From: Balanoglossus misakiensis
Taxonomy: Eukaryota > Hemichordata
NCBI GenBank assembly: GCA_040954595.2
Contig: CM082585.2
Coordinates: 8,184,001 to 8,248,000, forward strand
Length of the DNA: 64,000 nt
Direction: 5' to 3'
The notes under the pieces were generated by a model, which was not told where the DNA came from, did no database searches, and saw only the letters and a list, made by a program, of their open reading frames with translations. Positions 46,901 to 60,900 of this stretch are shown here, piece by piece. Made by a program: the position numbers and the translations under genes. Within the stretch, counting starts at the first letter, position 1. Every line of letters starts with the position of its first letter.

Positions 46901-49900
46901 CTACACACATGCAAACAATATCTGTGGTTTCAATTCAGTATCTTTTTCATCAAACAGTCACGACAGGGGAAATCATAGCTTTTTCAAAACAGTTAAATAT
47001 TCAGTTTTTCATTTCCGGTTGTTATTAGATTATTGTTTGATAAGCTGATACTGTCTGCTTGATAAAGGTATAATAACTTGTAATTGCAAATATGGCTATC
47101 TTGTTAGCAACTTCATCCATAATACAAACAGATTGGACGAGAACATTGGATTTTTGTGAAATAATGAAAAAAATACTATTTAGTATGAAAATTTATTGCT
47201 GAGGATGAGTGTAATACAAATGCAGACAGCATAATGAGACGACAATCGTGGGTTTATGCATTTCCAAGGATTTGACAGAGTCTGTTTTATCTTGTACCCA
47301 GTTCACCAGCATCTATGCTGGAGGATAGGTCAAGTCGGGTCAGACACTTCAGGCCCCCTAGCTTACTGGAGACCTTCAGCCGGTCTGGAGGTGCCGGTAA
47401 CACATATAAATGGTATGAATTTTGATCTGCGCAGCGATCTATCACGCGCAGGAAAACCGATTACAGTATTTGCAAACTGATACGTTCCTTAGCTCATAGT
47501 GGTCTGTTTTCTTGTGAGAATGTATTTTTTTTTTTAATTTTGACATCTGCGACAATAACCCCACACGAAGATATGTTGAGTGTGGATTGGATATCATTAA
47601 ACGGGAAATGGTATAAACATGAAGCGAAAAAACGCCTCCAGGCATTTTGAGTCAGTGTTCAGATTGATGGTTTATACGGTGTTTTAAGCAGTTTCATTTT
47701 TGGGCTCAAAGAAGAGGAAATGATGATTTGTAGTGCAAGGTCTGTTGATCTTTTGTTTGATTGCACGCAATATTTTATTATAAACAGTCATTCAAAAAAG
47801 GATTTTGAAACTCTCTCTCCATCAACATGTGTGTGCAGTTTCATCACAATTGATAAGACAATTGCAGGTGTTATGAATTATATGATTCTTTTGTGAATTA
47901 TATAGTACTCGCGCGCAAGACAAAATTGCGCTGAACATTTCGGTCACAAAAGACAAGAGGAGTGTCTTAGAGCGCTGGTTAAAAAAATCTCCTGCCAACA
48001 TTCTTTCGTCTAGGCTGGTATGTGTATGGGGAGACGTGGACATACTCAAGTTATAACTAAGCAATGTATACTTGAACATTAGACAATTCAACTGGCGTGA
48101 TTGACAGCTCGATTGATATCTGCATTGCGGTACCATGGTTGTTCTCGTTGAATATTCAGTGATATACCTGGTGACGTGTCTTTGCTCACGTTGGCATCAT
48201 GTCACAAAAAAAAAACTAATTCTGTACGTGCGATAAACTCTGAGCTCCTATATGGGCGGAGGTCACCTTTAAGCTCTTAAAATTCACCATGGACTGGATT
48301 TGTTTGTAAAAAATAGCGGTTTGCATATGGCAAGTGCCACTGCTTATGATTTATTAACAGGAATTTGATTTGTTTCAAGCAATGTCTACATCTCGTAGAG
48401 TTCATCTGTATGACAGGTAATTAGGGAGAGTTTTGGAAGGATACATATTTGAATGATTTTTGACAATAAAGCGATATTCGGTAATCCACCTAAGGTGTAA
48501 AATTCGGCTTTTAGGTGAGACAGGTAGAGACAGACACAAGCAGCTAGTAATCGACTTGTCTGGTTACCGTGGAAACCCTCATCAATCAATACACTTGGTT
48601 ACCACGGCGGCCGAAATTTCACGGCTCTCTGAAATAAGCGCCGTTGCCTCTTGATGCGCAAGTCTTCGAGATTCTAGAACGTTTCTGCCAAACCCGGTCC
48701 AAATTGGGAGTACATAAAACGGGAGTTTAAGTAGCCAGTCTTTACAATAAAAAAAATGAGGCTAGCTATCTGTGGCATGTGCGTTTGCCTGTTTCTTTAT
48801 TCAGAGCACACACGAAACTGTTGGTGTCGGAATGACATCATGTCTGGTTTTCCCAACCACCTCACAATACACACTTTATTCTTTGTTGCCATGGAAACTT
48901 TTTTTTCTCACATCTCAATGGAGAGTTATGTGGTTTCAACAGACAGGTGAGTCTGCCCCAAAACCAGTCATCGACACATCTCCCAGAACACCTATTCCTT
49001 ATTTAGGTCAACAGTAACATAGACGATTTGGAATCTTTTGATTGATCGCAATCTGAAAATAGTTTGTCTATGGATCCCATTGTCTTAATTCTGCTTGTAC
49101 TGTTACTGCTGCTGCAACTTGCACTGAATATGAGAAGGGTGTTTTGTTGCGTCTGGTCAACCAATCAAAACATCTGGAATCTGAGAGGCGTTATTTATGA
49201 CTGAAGTCTGCACACTTGACATTGCATGAGGTCACCAAAGGTCAAGTTGTCTGTCATCTCGAGAAAAAAATAAGGTCAGCCTTTGTGGGGGAATGCATAG
49301 ATGCTGTGCTATATGCAGTCTTGTTTCACAATATTGGTAATCTGAATTCGCAACATGTGTATGTATATGACCGCCGGTGAATATGGCATTATTTGATTGA
49401 ATGTGGACATCAGTCTCAGAGTAACATAGCTTATCAAACTAGTCTTTTGCATGCTGTTGAGCATTGTTAAGACTGTCAGATGATAAAATACTGCCTGCAA
49501 GGTAGATCTCCGGAAATGATAAAAATCACTGATTTAATATCGAGGCCTTTCTTGATTCATTACAAACCCTATCAAGATTTTTTTTATCACCCTGATAATT
49601 CGATAACATTAGTATGTGCTAGCATAATGGATATTTTCCACATTTCCATGAACTGACGGACAAATTTGATCAGACATAAAATATCTTTAAATTTCGATTT
49701 TTTTTGTGGGCCACTGAAAGATGTCTGTGTTCAGAAGTATAATATGGTTTCTAGGGAACACATGGAAAAGCATCATCAACAGACATAATACCAAATCACT
49801 GATGAAGCCATAATATCACAGACAGGGATGAATGTCAAATGATCCCTGTCAGCCATACTAAATAATTACATAGGTGATTGATCATGCTTGTCATTACTAG

Positions 49901-51764
49901 ATGTATAAACTTTTCCCCACTTTTGTTTAATTATACATTGGATGGATTACTAGCAATACAATAATGCCCTCTCATTGACAGAACCTAAAAAATAAACTTC
50001 CTCAGAACACATCATCAAGTGTTTAAATTTTTTATTATATGTAGTTCTGGCGGCAGGTCATAGCAGATGAAACCAGTCATAATGGAGATTGAGGGATTTC
50101 AGGGAAAAGTGTTTCATGTAGTGTTTTCAATTTTGCAATAGTAGGTCTTCTGTTAGATTGGTTTATACTTATCATGGTGGTGCACGGTACCAATGATTTT
50201 TGTTGTGTTTTGGTACTTTTTAAAGATTTTTATCGATTTATCTTCGAAGAGAGAAGCCAGAATGTTTTCATTAATTTTTAACAATATTTTAGTTTTAAGG
50301 TCATGACTGGATTTTTTTCTGGATTTTGAAGGGTGAAGACAGCCATAGCAGAGATTTCATCTGCTTCTCGTCTGGTCTTCAAGCACAGGAGATTGTTTCC
50401 GGATTGACACTGCTTGATGCGAAAATTTGCCGCTTTGCCAATCGACCCCCGCTCCAAATTTCACATTTCGGGACTGATATATGAATAGTCTGTTTGCGTC
50501 AGAAGTGATATTTTACACCGGCACTGCCCCCACAGTGTTGTTTTAAACAAGGCAGCATGTGGCATTGAGGAGAGTACGTGCTCAGCTTGCGTTGCCGAGA
50601 GGCAATGAGGAGAGAGAGAGAGAGAGTGGGGAATGAAACGTGTCTGGATTTGGCAGCAGGAGTATAAATGTCTGGTTGATCTGTCTGCATATGTACATTC
50701 AGACAGTCCGTGTTTTGACAATAAATACACGGCACAATAGAAAGTGACATTGAATCTGGTATTACTGCATTTGCGCCTACAAAGAATAACCTTGGTGGGC
50801 GTGGGTTGATTACTGTTGGCTTTGATAGAACATTAACATGCACTATTAAATCCTGGGGGCCGAGTTGGCCAATTTTCGTGACAGCTGCGAAAATCAAACA
50901 GAAATATGTCGGAATATACAAAACAATATGTTGCGGTGTGCATGAGCACGACATGGTGAAAACTACACCCTAATGGAAAACAGACCAAACGAATGATTTG
51001 GCAGGGAAGGTTCTTTAACGGTGAAATATTCAAATAAACGGCTGTCCTTGTATGAGTGGCCCTGAAGGGAGACGTCACCTTTCACATGCAGATCGCTCAG
51101 ACAAAATCTAAATATATACCTGTGATTTGGTGGGGTAGTATGTATGTCAGCTGTTCTCGCAGTTGCGATTGTTGTTAATGTACTATGCGACATACCCGGA
51201 AAATGGGACAATTTTGCCTGGATTAGGGGAAAAATATTAGAAACATGAAGATAAAATGTGAGTCAGTGTGTTTTATATTTTTCAAGGTTAATTCCAGTGG
51301 CAGTGCACACTGTATGTACCTGAACTGAAACGTGGGAGGGGTTATATAGCCAAGCAAGAACTATACCTGCCACTGTTATTTTTGATAGAAAGACACTATT
51401 AATTTTATGTCTTTCTCTTTTTTCTTATTCCGCAGGTTGCAAGCAAAGCCATTGTGAGGTGCTAATAGTTTAGAGTGAAGCAGTACCCAGATTTGAGTTC
51501 TCCCCCTGGTATGCAGTTTTACTAAGTGCTCCTACATTTCAGTCGTATACGTCTTATAAACGTATAAACCAGTCAGCCAGAATTCATGAATGACTTGTGA
51601 CGAGACAATAAGCAATATTCACTGTTCTTTTTTCAAAGTACTCCAGCAAGCCACAATAGCAGCAGTTCCGATTCCCTTTTGACTTGGCTGGGCAGTCCAA
51701 TTTTTCCACTACTTGGGCTCTTTACGCTTGCCGGCTGAAGCTCTATGCTAGCTCCATCGCCGCT
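40951..51764. other. Region upstream of MBNL coding exon 1
   Basis: No supported coding exon. It holds a CA run (46567-46586), a GA run (about 50606-50626), an X-box at 43434 and X-box-like sites at 48560-48900. It may include MBNL 5' introns. Confidence 0.5.
43434..43447. promoter_or_regulatory. Second perfect RFX X-box
   Basis: GTCGCCATGGCAAC, the same 14 bases as at 21700. Confidence 0.4.
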
Positions 51765-51772
51765 TATATAAG
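51765..51772 (+). promoter_or_regulatory. TATA-like box 40 bp before the MBNL start codon
   Basis: TATATAAG is followed by a possible start near 51795, giving a very short leader. Alternatively TTTTTAG at 51779-51785 is a splice acceptor joining a distant 5' UTR exon. Sequence alone cannot decide. Confidence 0.3.
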
Positions 51773-51811
51773 TACTGGTTTTTAGGATATATCACACACA
51801 AAAATTTTATT

Positions 51812-51970
51812 ATGGCACTGCGGGACAATCGATGGTTGACACTTGAAGTTTGCCGAGAGTTCCAGCGTGGAACATGTACGAGGCCCGACACTGAGTGCAA
51901 GTTTGCCCATCCATCCAAATCCGTCACAGTAGAAAACGGTCGAGTTACTGCTTGCTTTGATTCGCTTAAG
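51812..51970 (+). CDS. MBNL: MBNL exon 1: finger 1 and start of finger 2
   Basis: It starts [20 protein letters not shown] with A at -3 and G at +4 around the ATG. It continues to [13 protein letters not shown], splitting finger 2 after CFDSLK exactly as in vertebrates. Donor GTATGT, 53 codons. Confidence 0.97.
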
Positions 51971-54900
51971 GTATGTATAACATCGTCCCAAACCCAGGTT
52001 TAAGCTCTGACTGCATGGTCAAGTCTTAATTAACTTTTTTTTTTCTTTGCTGCAATCATTGTATTATTTTTTTTATTTTTTTCTCATTGTTCGAACGCTT
52101 TGACTGACCTGGCTCATTGCATGCATGTCCTAAATGTGCAGCAATGCTTCTGTATACAGCTGAGGTGATAAAAATACCAAAAAAGAAATCCATAATTTTA
52201 TGCACGTATATGGATAACTGTCCAGAATTTGCCATCTATTTCTAAAAAAAATAAATATTGGTACAATGCAGCTACTGCTAAAATCTACACAACCACAGAA
52301 TATTACAATGTCTGTTGCCATAACATCACATTTCTGTTGCAGCTGTCGGTTCTCACAAGTAACTGGTTAAAAAGTCCACCTTGACTTCTGATTTCTTGCC
52401 AAATATAGCACTGTGGCAACAAAGCAAGTCTCGGTTTCCACAGTAACATGTATATTGGTTTTTTCGACCGCCATTAAAGATGGATGCCTTCTAAGAATGC
52501 AAGAGAATTTCTTGGAAACCTACACTGATCAACTTTCAGTCTTTCTGGTGAAAAACATCTCTGCAAATGTTTTCACAGTTTTTCAGCACAATGATGCGGA
52601 TTGCTTGCAGAGTGTAAATTATTTCACAAATGTTTGTTTTGTCATAGTTGGATGAACTATTAATTGATTGTGAAGTACAGACTAAAGCAAATAGTGGTAG
52701 ATAGGTGGTGATATATGGTAAACTCCTCTCTTAATATCAGAATTTAGAAACTTCAACCATGGATTTGAAGATGAGAAATGGGTTGAAAGTTATAATATTA
52801 TGAAATTAGCACAGTGTATCTGTAAAACTTCAAAAATAAAAATTCTTACTAAGAATAGGTAACGTACAGTACTTCTGGTGTTTGTTCTTTTGAGGTTTGT
52901 TAAAAAATTCAAATGTTCATAGAAGACTTAGCTCGAAGTGTACTCATTGGTGTAAGTCGATCAATGTACTTTTAAAATGAAAAAAATTCCTAGAATCTGA
53001 ATCGCAATGTCAAATTTCCAACCTTCTTCATCATAGCTTGCGGTGTTACTGTTTAATCATGATATCTGATCATATTGTTAATGATCCCATGTCGTAGGTC
53101 AAGTTGAGCCTGTTTGCATTGTATTAAAAAATCCACAGTGTGCCCTTGTTGTTGCTATGTTTAGAATTTGTGAAGGGAGGATGTTCGTGACCTGATAGTG
53201 ATATTCAAAAAGGTCACGCCATTATTTGGGGCTGTCTAGCTTTGAGGCCTTAATATAAACAACAATAAATACCCCCAAAATAGCACCATAGTTTCCCTGA
53301 GGAAATTTAAACACATATCAAAGTAACATATTATTTGAAATTACAAACAGTCCATTCGCTGAAAATTTGATACACGCTGATTTTCTGGGAAAAAAGGGTG
53401 TTTTTTGCTCAAGGCAATCTTGTTAAACGCTTACTTTACCGCCAGTCAGGCAAATAGTTCTCAAGCAGGCAAATCACTCTCTAGACTTTCATTTTTTTCT
53501 CTCTTTAGACTACACAAGAGTGTCTGGCTGAGAAAAGCTTAAAATAGAAAAAACAGCATCGCCGTTATTTCCCTCCGTCATTTATCACAGTGTTAATGGT
53601 GCGAAAGACTACCAAACATCACATGACATGCCAGAGATTTGGTCATTTGCATAAAATCCTGATCAGGCAAAGTAACTGAAGAAGTACAGGCATTGACTCA
53701 GAGAGATGCTATTTGCAGTCAGACAACTTGGCAACCCATTTGAATGTCTGGGCCTCAAGAACGTTGAACTGTTAACACGCTGGACTTATTTAAACTATTT
53801 GCGATTCAGACATTCCCGTTATATTTCAGTATCAGTTAACGGTGGATTTTCTTCTAGTGGTTTACTTTGTGCTGTCTGGGGCGAGAGCACTAAGGATATA
53901 GCTCTGCATTTCTAGTACACGGTAGTTCCTTCGGCGAGTCTGGTGAGATGACTGACAGCAGTCGTGCATTAATAGCCTCAAATATTCGACACAACCGCTC
54001 TGAGATTAATTTGTTTTAAGAGGTCATCCATGTGACTTTTTGTAATAATTTTGACGGTAACCACTTTTTTGAAAGGTGCTGAATTTGACAAGAATTACAA
54101 AGTGTTCATCATTTCAGTGAAGGAAAGCATAATCGGTATAAAATATAATCTGTAAATTAGTGTAGAAGTCAGATAGTACATAATTTGCAGTCATCAAATA
54201 TTTTGTAAATGGAAATGTTTAATATATTAGAGAAGGGATGATCCTGACATTTAATTAATGTAGACCTAACCAAACTCTCTTTCATGCAGTCATCTCCAAA
54301 TATCATAATACAAACATAAATGAGCATCTATCTTGTAAGAAATACAAAGCCAACAAATCGATGTCTGTTTAACTTCTCTCACACATTATTTCCTTATTTT
54401 TTCTTTGCCCTTCATTTTTGTTTTCGAATTTTCGCCCGCAGGGTAAGTGCACCCGTGAAAATTGTAAATATTTACATCCGCCGGCGCATCTGAAGAGCCA
54501 ACTGGAGATTAATGGACGCAACAATCTAGCGGCTCAAAAGATGTTACAACAGTTACCGTTCCAACCCCTGGTGCACGGGCCGATGACAACACACGTGGTA
54601 AGTGGCACTGACCATCCCCGAGTCTACTGGCCACCATTACATACTCTGGTACAAGGGCCAGTCACATCGCAGGGGGTAAGTGGTACTACACTAGATACAA
54701 ACGCCTCGCAGCTCTGCCATGCCAGCAGCCTTCGCTTGCAATATAAAGACCAGCTGCCAATAAATACTAAAAGAAAGGCAAGTAGTTCGGACGGGGGAGG
54801 GGGATTTATACATTCCCCATTTTGGCCAGTGTTGTGGGCTTGCGAGACAGGGAAGCTTAGTAAAGGTATTTTGTTAAAATCGGCAGCTTGTTTCGGCCAC

Positions 54901-57900
54901 GCATTGCAGTGATTGTTGCAGATCATGTTGGCTTGGTGTGGGTGCAGGGTTTTGGGCCAGTGTAGTCACATCAACCAGTGAAGGCCACGGTTACGGGTGG
55001 AGCAGTGATCGGATGTTTCAATTCATTTTGCCAGCTATGGGCTGGATACAACACAAGGCTACGCCTGGAATTATTGCCTCGAATTTCCTTTTGTTCACTC
55101 TGGGTAGTTCACAGGTCATATTTGGTTTCATAATAGCAAGTTAAGATTATTCTTGACTTCAAGCAAGACTGTTTTAAAACAGCTCTAAAGCCACGTAATT
55201 TTGAGTTCAGTGGCAGGGTTTGGGGCTATATTGCTGGTAACATCAGCAAAACAAGATGACATTTTGTGATTTGGGTCCAAGTTCATGTCTAAGTACAGTT
55301 ACCATGTGTGTTTATTTGTGGTGTTGCTAGGTCTGCTTTGTGTGCAGCTTAGATTCACAGAGTGTCTGTTTGTGTCTGCATAAAGTGTTTGGAACAAGCC
55401 CTTACTGTTTTGTTTTTGTGTTTTTTTGTTTTGTTTAAAAGCAGGAATTGGAAAGGCACCTGGGGTGGTCACCTTGGTTGATGGGGTCGGGGGTGGGTGT
55501 GAATTTTAATTTGCTTTGCTGATATAAATGCTTGAAATTTTACGATAGATATGATATTTTGAGTGATATGTGTACAGATCATGACCAGTTTTGTGAGATT
55601 TACCTGTGTTGGGAGTGTTACAGAAACAGTCATCTTGGTTGAATTTGCAAGATATTCCGATTAGTGTGGAATTATTAAGTTATACTTTCATTCCTCAGAC
55701 AATATTTGGCCTTGTCTGTGGAATTATGACACAAAATAATTGGCCATCACTTTCATGCCCTTGACATGATCACAAACCACTGACAAAGCACATTTGTCCA
55801 TTTTACATTCTTCCAGAATCCACAGTTTGTGAACTCGCCACCCGTGACAACTTTCAATCCATATCTCGCCCACACACCAACTTTGCCCAATGACAACCTA
55901 CCGTTGAACGTTCCTGGCCTGGTCCCCACTCCACCAATCATGCCGCAGCAGAAACTGCAAAGAAACGACAGACTTGAGGTAAGTGAACAGAAATCTGATG
56001 AGTCGCTTTGAAGGATTACAATCACTCTCGTTTCATTTCAGTTTTCAGAATAATTACAGGTATAACCCAAAGTCTTGTATAAGGCAGTAATGATGGACAA
56101 AAATTGAGGCCATCTTTTCTGAAAATCATCATGCATGGTCACATTAAAGGTATACAGTCACCTCCAATTTACATACGCCCATATATGGCTGAAATGGAGT
56201 ATTTGAGCGTTCTAAAGAACATATAGTGGCGCTCTATTTTTCGCATGTGCCAACCACTGAAAATCAGTGATTGGCTAGATCTTAATTTGCCATGGTAACT
56301 ACAGCTAATTTTCCATAGGTGACCCGTATACCTTTAAATTGACCATGTAGGTTTTGCTTGGTAAAAATACTAGTATAATGAATGAATGCTATGGGTTTTT
56401 TCCATCCTGAATATTGCATGGAAAAGAGCCTGATTGTGATTAAACGAGTATTTCACGCTTTCACTTCTCCGCACAGGTCTGCCGCGAGTTCCAGCGCGGC
56501 AACTGCACTCGCGGCGAGAACGACTGCAAGTTTGCCCACCCGGGGGAGCACGTGACCATCGACACCACGGAGAACAGCGTCACCGTCTGCATGGACTACA
56601 TCAAGGGGCGCTGCTCCCGCGACAAGTGCAAATACTTCCACCCACCACCGCACTTACAGGCACGCATCAAAGCTGCTCAGCATCAGGCTTCGCAGGCGTC
56701 GGCCGCCGCCGCAGCTGCGGCCATGGTATGTACCGAATAAAAACCCGGCACTCGTATCTCGTTTTCGTTTGCATCTTATACTAGTCTCCATTCGTTTTGA
56801 AACAGAAAATGAGATCAGGAAACGACGACCAAAATCTTGCATGTGATTGTCGTGTTTCATGAGATTTTTATATATTTCTCATATCATGTGTTAACCATTT
56901 CAAATCACTAGTAGACTAGACTAGATGTCAATTTGCTCATCATCTCATGCCTTTTTTATATAATTTTTGTTTAAAATTTTAAAATTTTATTTTGGTTGCG
57001 GTTAACAAATGCTGAGCTCGCGTAATCGTGCATAAAAATGTTTCTATACTCTATCAAAGTGTCTCTGTCTGTCTCTTAAATGCTAGCTGCTTTGCTGCTC
57101 TGCTGTCATCTTCATCTGACTTTCACACAAAATATAAAAACCCTCCCGTCCAACAAAATTTAATGTTGAATGTCATAGATTTTCTTCACTTGGTACACCA
57201 GTGTAACTATATGGTAAATTGTTGTCAATAAGGAATGCGAACGGCTGATGAAAACCTTGCAAAATCAACAATAAGCATTTAGCAAATTTAAATAAAGTTC
57301 CACTGGGATAAATGTCCTACTTTGTAAGATAAATATGACAATTTTGATCATTTGCTATATGATAAAGGTTATTTCCACCCTCAATAAAATTTACCTTATT
57401 GGTTACAGTTTTTCAATAGGACTGATTTATTGTAACAAAGTGTAACAAGCACTGTTATAACATGTATCACAATGTGGTACAATGTAACACACTGGTATAC
57501 AATGCAACTGTTACTGTACAATATAACTGTATTGTACAACATAATAGTGTTATGCAATGTTACAGTTAACATGTAACAATGTGATACAGTGTAACCATAT
57601 AATATACAATGTAACACTGTGTTACTATGTGGTATTATACAGTGTACATCTGTAGCAAGTTGTTACACAATGTTACAATATCAATTGTGAAACATTGGTG
57701 TACATGAATAACCACACACAATTTGTTTTCTGTCAATAACTCAAACATGTTTTGATTTTTGGCCACGATGTGAAAGTTTGGATGTTGCCTATAGCTTTGT
57801 CTGTCTTCACACTAAAAAAACTAACCAAAAAACTAACACCCTAAAAAAAGCATCATCCGTGCAAATATGAGTTGCCCTGCTTCCGAAACTTTCAAAACCA

Positions 57901-60900
57901 TCATTTCATTTAAAATCTTAATGTTTGCATTTAAATCTTGACATTCTCACTCGTGATTTGCAGATATGTATCGCCATGGCGATAGTATATCTCAAATCCA
58001 ATGTCATTGTTGAGTGTTTCAGTTTGCTTTTTTATTTTCAAATCATTAATTTGTGTGTATGTTGTTGACTAGTTAGCTTGTTTTTTAAGTTGCTGGTTGA
58101 ATGAATATAATTTCCAGTGTTTGTTGTTAATTGACTTTCTCTGTCTTCTTTAGTTCAAGCACCGCTGTTGTTTTTAATGCATGTATTATAACGGGTAGTG
58201 TTTTGACTGGTTGGCTTGAAGTGGAACAGTGCACCGTTGAATACTAGCGTATACTGTTTTAGTAGACGAATCATACAGTCAAGTAAAAATCTATCTGTGT
58301 ATATATGTATATATCTCAACGGAAATCACCAACCAACCGATAATTTAGTTGGCTTTTTTTCTGGGGATGAGTGGAGAGCAATGCATGTACGGCTTGTCAA
58401 AAACTGCCACGCCCACACAGATGGATATTTCTGATCGTTTGAAAAAAAAGAAAAAAACCAAAATCCAATGCTTATACACTCTTCACTTTGTTTCTCATTG
58501 ACATAAACACCATTGGGAAGCAGGTAAATTCTATACATCACCAACAAAATTTGACCACTGTTCTTGCCTTTCTTCAAATGTTAAAACATTACCTGATTGC
58601 ACACAAATGTCTGTACTATAACTTGCTTTGTAAAAAAAGAGAAAATGAACTTGATTACATGTTTATATTACATTGCGTTGTTTGATGAGAAAGGCAAGAA
58701 TGTGTTGTAAAGCGGCCTTGAAAAGGTGACTCTGCATGCCTGGTTTCAGGAATATATAGAACACCTAGCTTTGAATGAGCAGGCCGTTACATTTTTTTAT
58801 TTTTTCTCTTTTTTTTTAAAACTTCGATATCACAATCAAGCTGTTTATATTTACATGTTGGGCAATGCATTGTTCTTTCTCTGATATAGGCTTTGACTGT
58901 TCACCACAGACACCATTGATTGCATGACTGTTCACTTACATCCTCCCTTTTGCTCTTTTTTTGTTTCCCATGATGCATTGCTGTGCTTGCTGTTTATGTT
59001 AATGACTCTGCCTGTCCCATGCTGCAATCCCATTGGCCCATTGCCATCATGTGCTACGCATACTAATAAGCTTCCGACCACGCCTGATAAGAGCAACAAG
59101 AAGCGAGCCAGAGACCCTGCCGATGAGATTATACTGGTACTGACTTGTCCTTGCTTATGTACATTTCATACCTGATTAGATTTGGAGAAAGAGAGAGAAA
59201 AAATTAATCAAATTGACATGATATGAATTGATGAATTTTGACTATATGATGAAAAAATCAGTGATTTCATTTTGATTTGTTTGTAGAAGTTTTGTAGAAG
59301 TAGATTAATTATTAATTGATTTCATTTTTGATTGAGACACGTTTTCAATGTTGAAGTATCATGATAGCCAAGCTGAGAGGCAGCCAAATATTTTATGATA
59401 TCGTCACAGGGCTGTGTGATAAAATCTATTATAACATGGCTGCATGATCAGATGATATTACACATATATAGCATGGCAGCCTAATAAAATTCATATTCCG
59501 CGTACATGTAAAATTTATACTGCATGGTAGTCAGATAAAACTCTATGTTCTATTGTTGTCTGATAAACTTTGTTACATGTGGAACAATTTATATGTGCTT
59601 CACAATGAAACTGATAAAATGGCTGCCTTATATCAGATTAGAAAGCGAGAAAAATATTTTGAGTGATTTTTGAGAAAAACAAATGATTGTTTTAATTAAA
59701 TTCCTTTGCCATATTTTTGTATTTCTGTAGGCACTTCCTGGTATGATACCACTGAAGAAAGGTCCTGGGGCAATGTTTCAAGGTGCTAACGCGTATCAAC
59801 AAGCCTTGGCTAATTTTCAATTTACACACCAACCTTCACACTTTGTACAATCACCATGTAAGTGTGTGTATACAGAACGATATCAGACAACATAATCAGT
59901 ATGTTTTGGGTTGAGTATTTGTCAGGAAATTTAGGTCTATCACAGTTCTATCATTAGACGTTCTATCATGCAGGTTTTTCAATTACAAATGGCAAATTTG
60001 TCTGCAGTTAACGACTGCATGTATCAAATTCAAAATGGCCAGTACACTCAGGGATATATGTCCATCTGTGGGGAACACTTATAATTATTGGTTTTCTCTT
60101 TAACCAGGATAATGAACGCGTATGTTTCTTGTTTAGTTTTTAAGTTCCATACAAACATCAAAAACTGACAAGATGTTCTCTTTTCTGAAATGAATCCATG
60201 TTTGTGTGTAATGATCAGATTCTTTTTCAGATCTTAGGTGAATTTTTTCTCAAACTGGGTGTCTCAAATTCACAGTCCTTTCACCCCGTTTCCCTGAAAG
60301 TGGTTTCAACCACACGTGATTGGAAACGGTAGAAGAACATATGTTTGTATCGCAATGTATGTTCATATTAGAGACATACTGAATGTGTCTGAACTTTACA
60401 CCAAATTGATAATCACATATAAATGATATTGCATCAATTAACTCTCATCGACACAGTTAGTATTTGATGAATGGATGGGGGAACATTCATTGGAACTTGT
60501 ATTGTTTTGAATCGACTGACATTGAACAATGTCAAAAAGGTCATCTTTTAAATTTTAATTCAGATGACAATGTATCCGATTCATTTGAAGTATACAGCCA
60601 TGTTGATAATGTTAAGACTGCTAGAGCATTGATAAAAGTGGCAGATCATTAAAACCAACCAGATTACACCTTGAAGACAATCCCTTAACCCCCAACTTCA
60701 GACTTGCGACAGACGTGCAAGGTCTGACGTACATGCACGCTTCGTAGAAAGAAAAATCACCACAACCTTGAGGTAATTCTGTAAATTGGTTTACGCCCTG
60801 CTGCGACTAAAATGATCTCCGACGATTCCAATGCTCTAACAGTTCACTGTTACAGTAGTGTTTTTCTTGACCAGTAAGTGTGCGTCTTTCTAATTTTTGC

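Larger units (their letters stand above)
56726..59070 (+). other. MBNL intron 4
   Basis: 2.3 kb without a supported exon. Its last 150 bp contain eight YGCY motifs by my count. Confidence 0.6.

Noticed and set aside
55753-56025. 90-codon minus-strand frame
   Set aside because: Antisense shadow of MBNL exon 3.
56453-56653. 66-codon minus-strand frame, Val/Ala-rich
   Set aside because: Antisense of the GC-rich exon for fingers 3 and 4.
58890-59070. Longer version of MBNL exon 5 using strong acceptors near 58890 or 58910
   Set aside because: Both bring an in-frame stop (CATTGATTGCATGA region) when entered in the phase set by exon 4.
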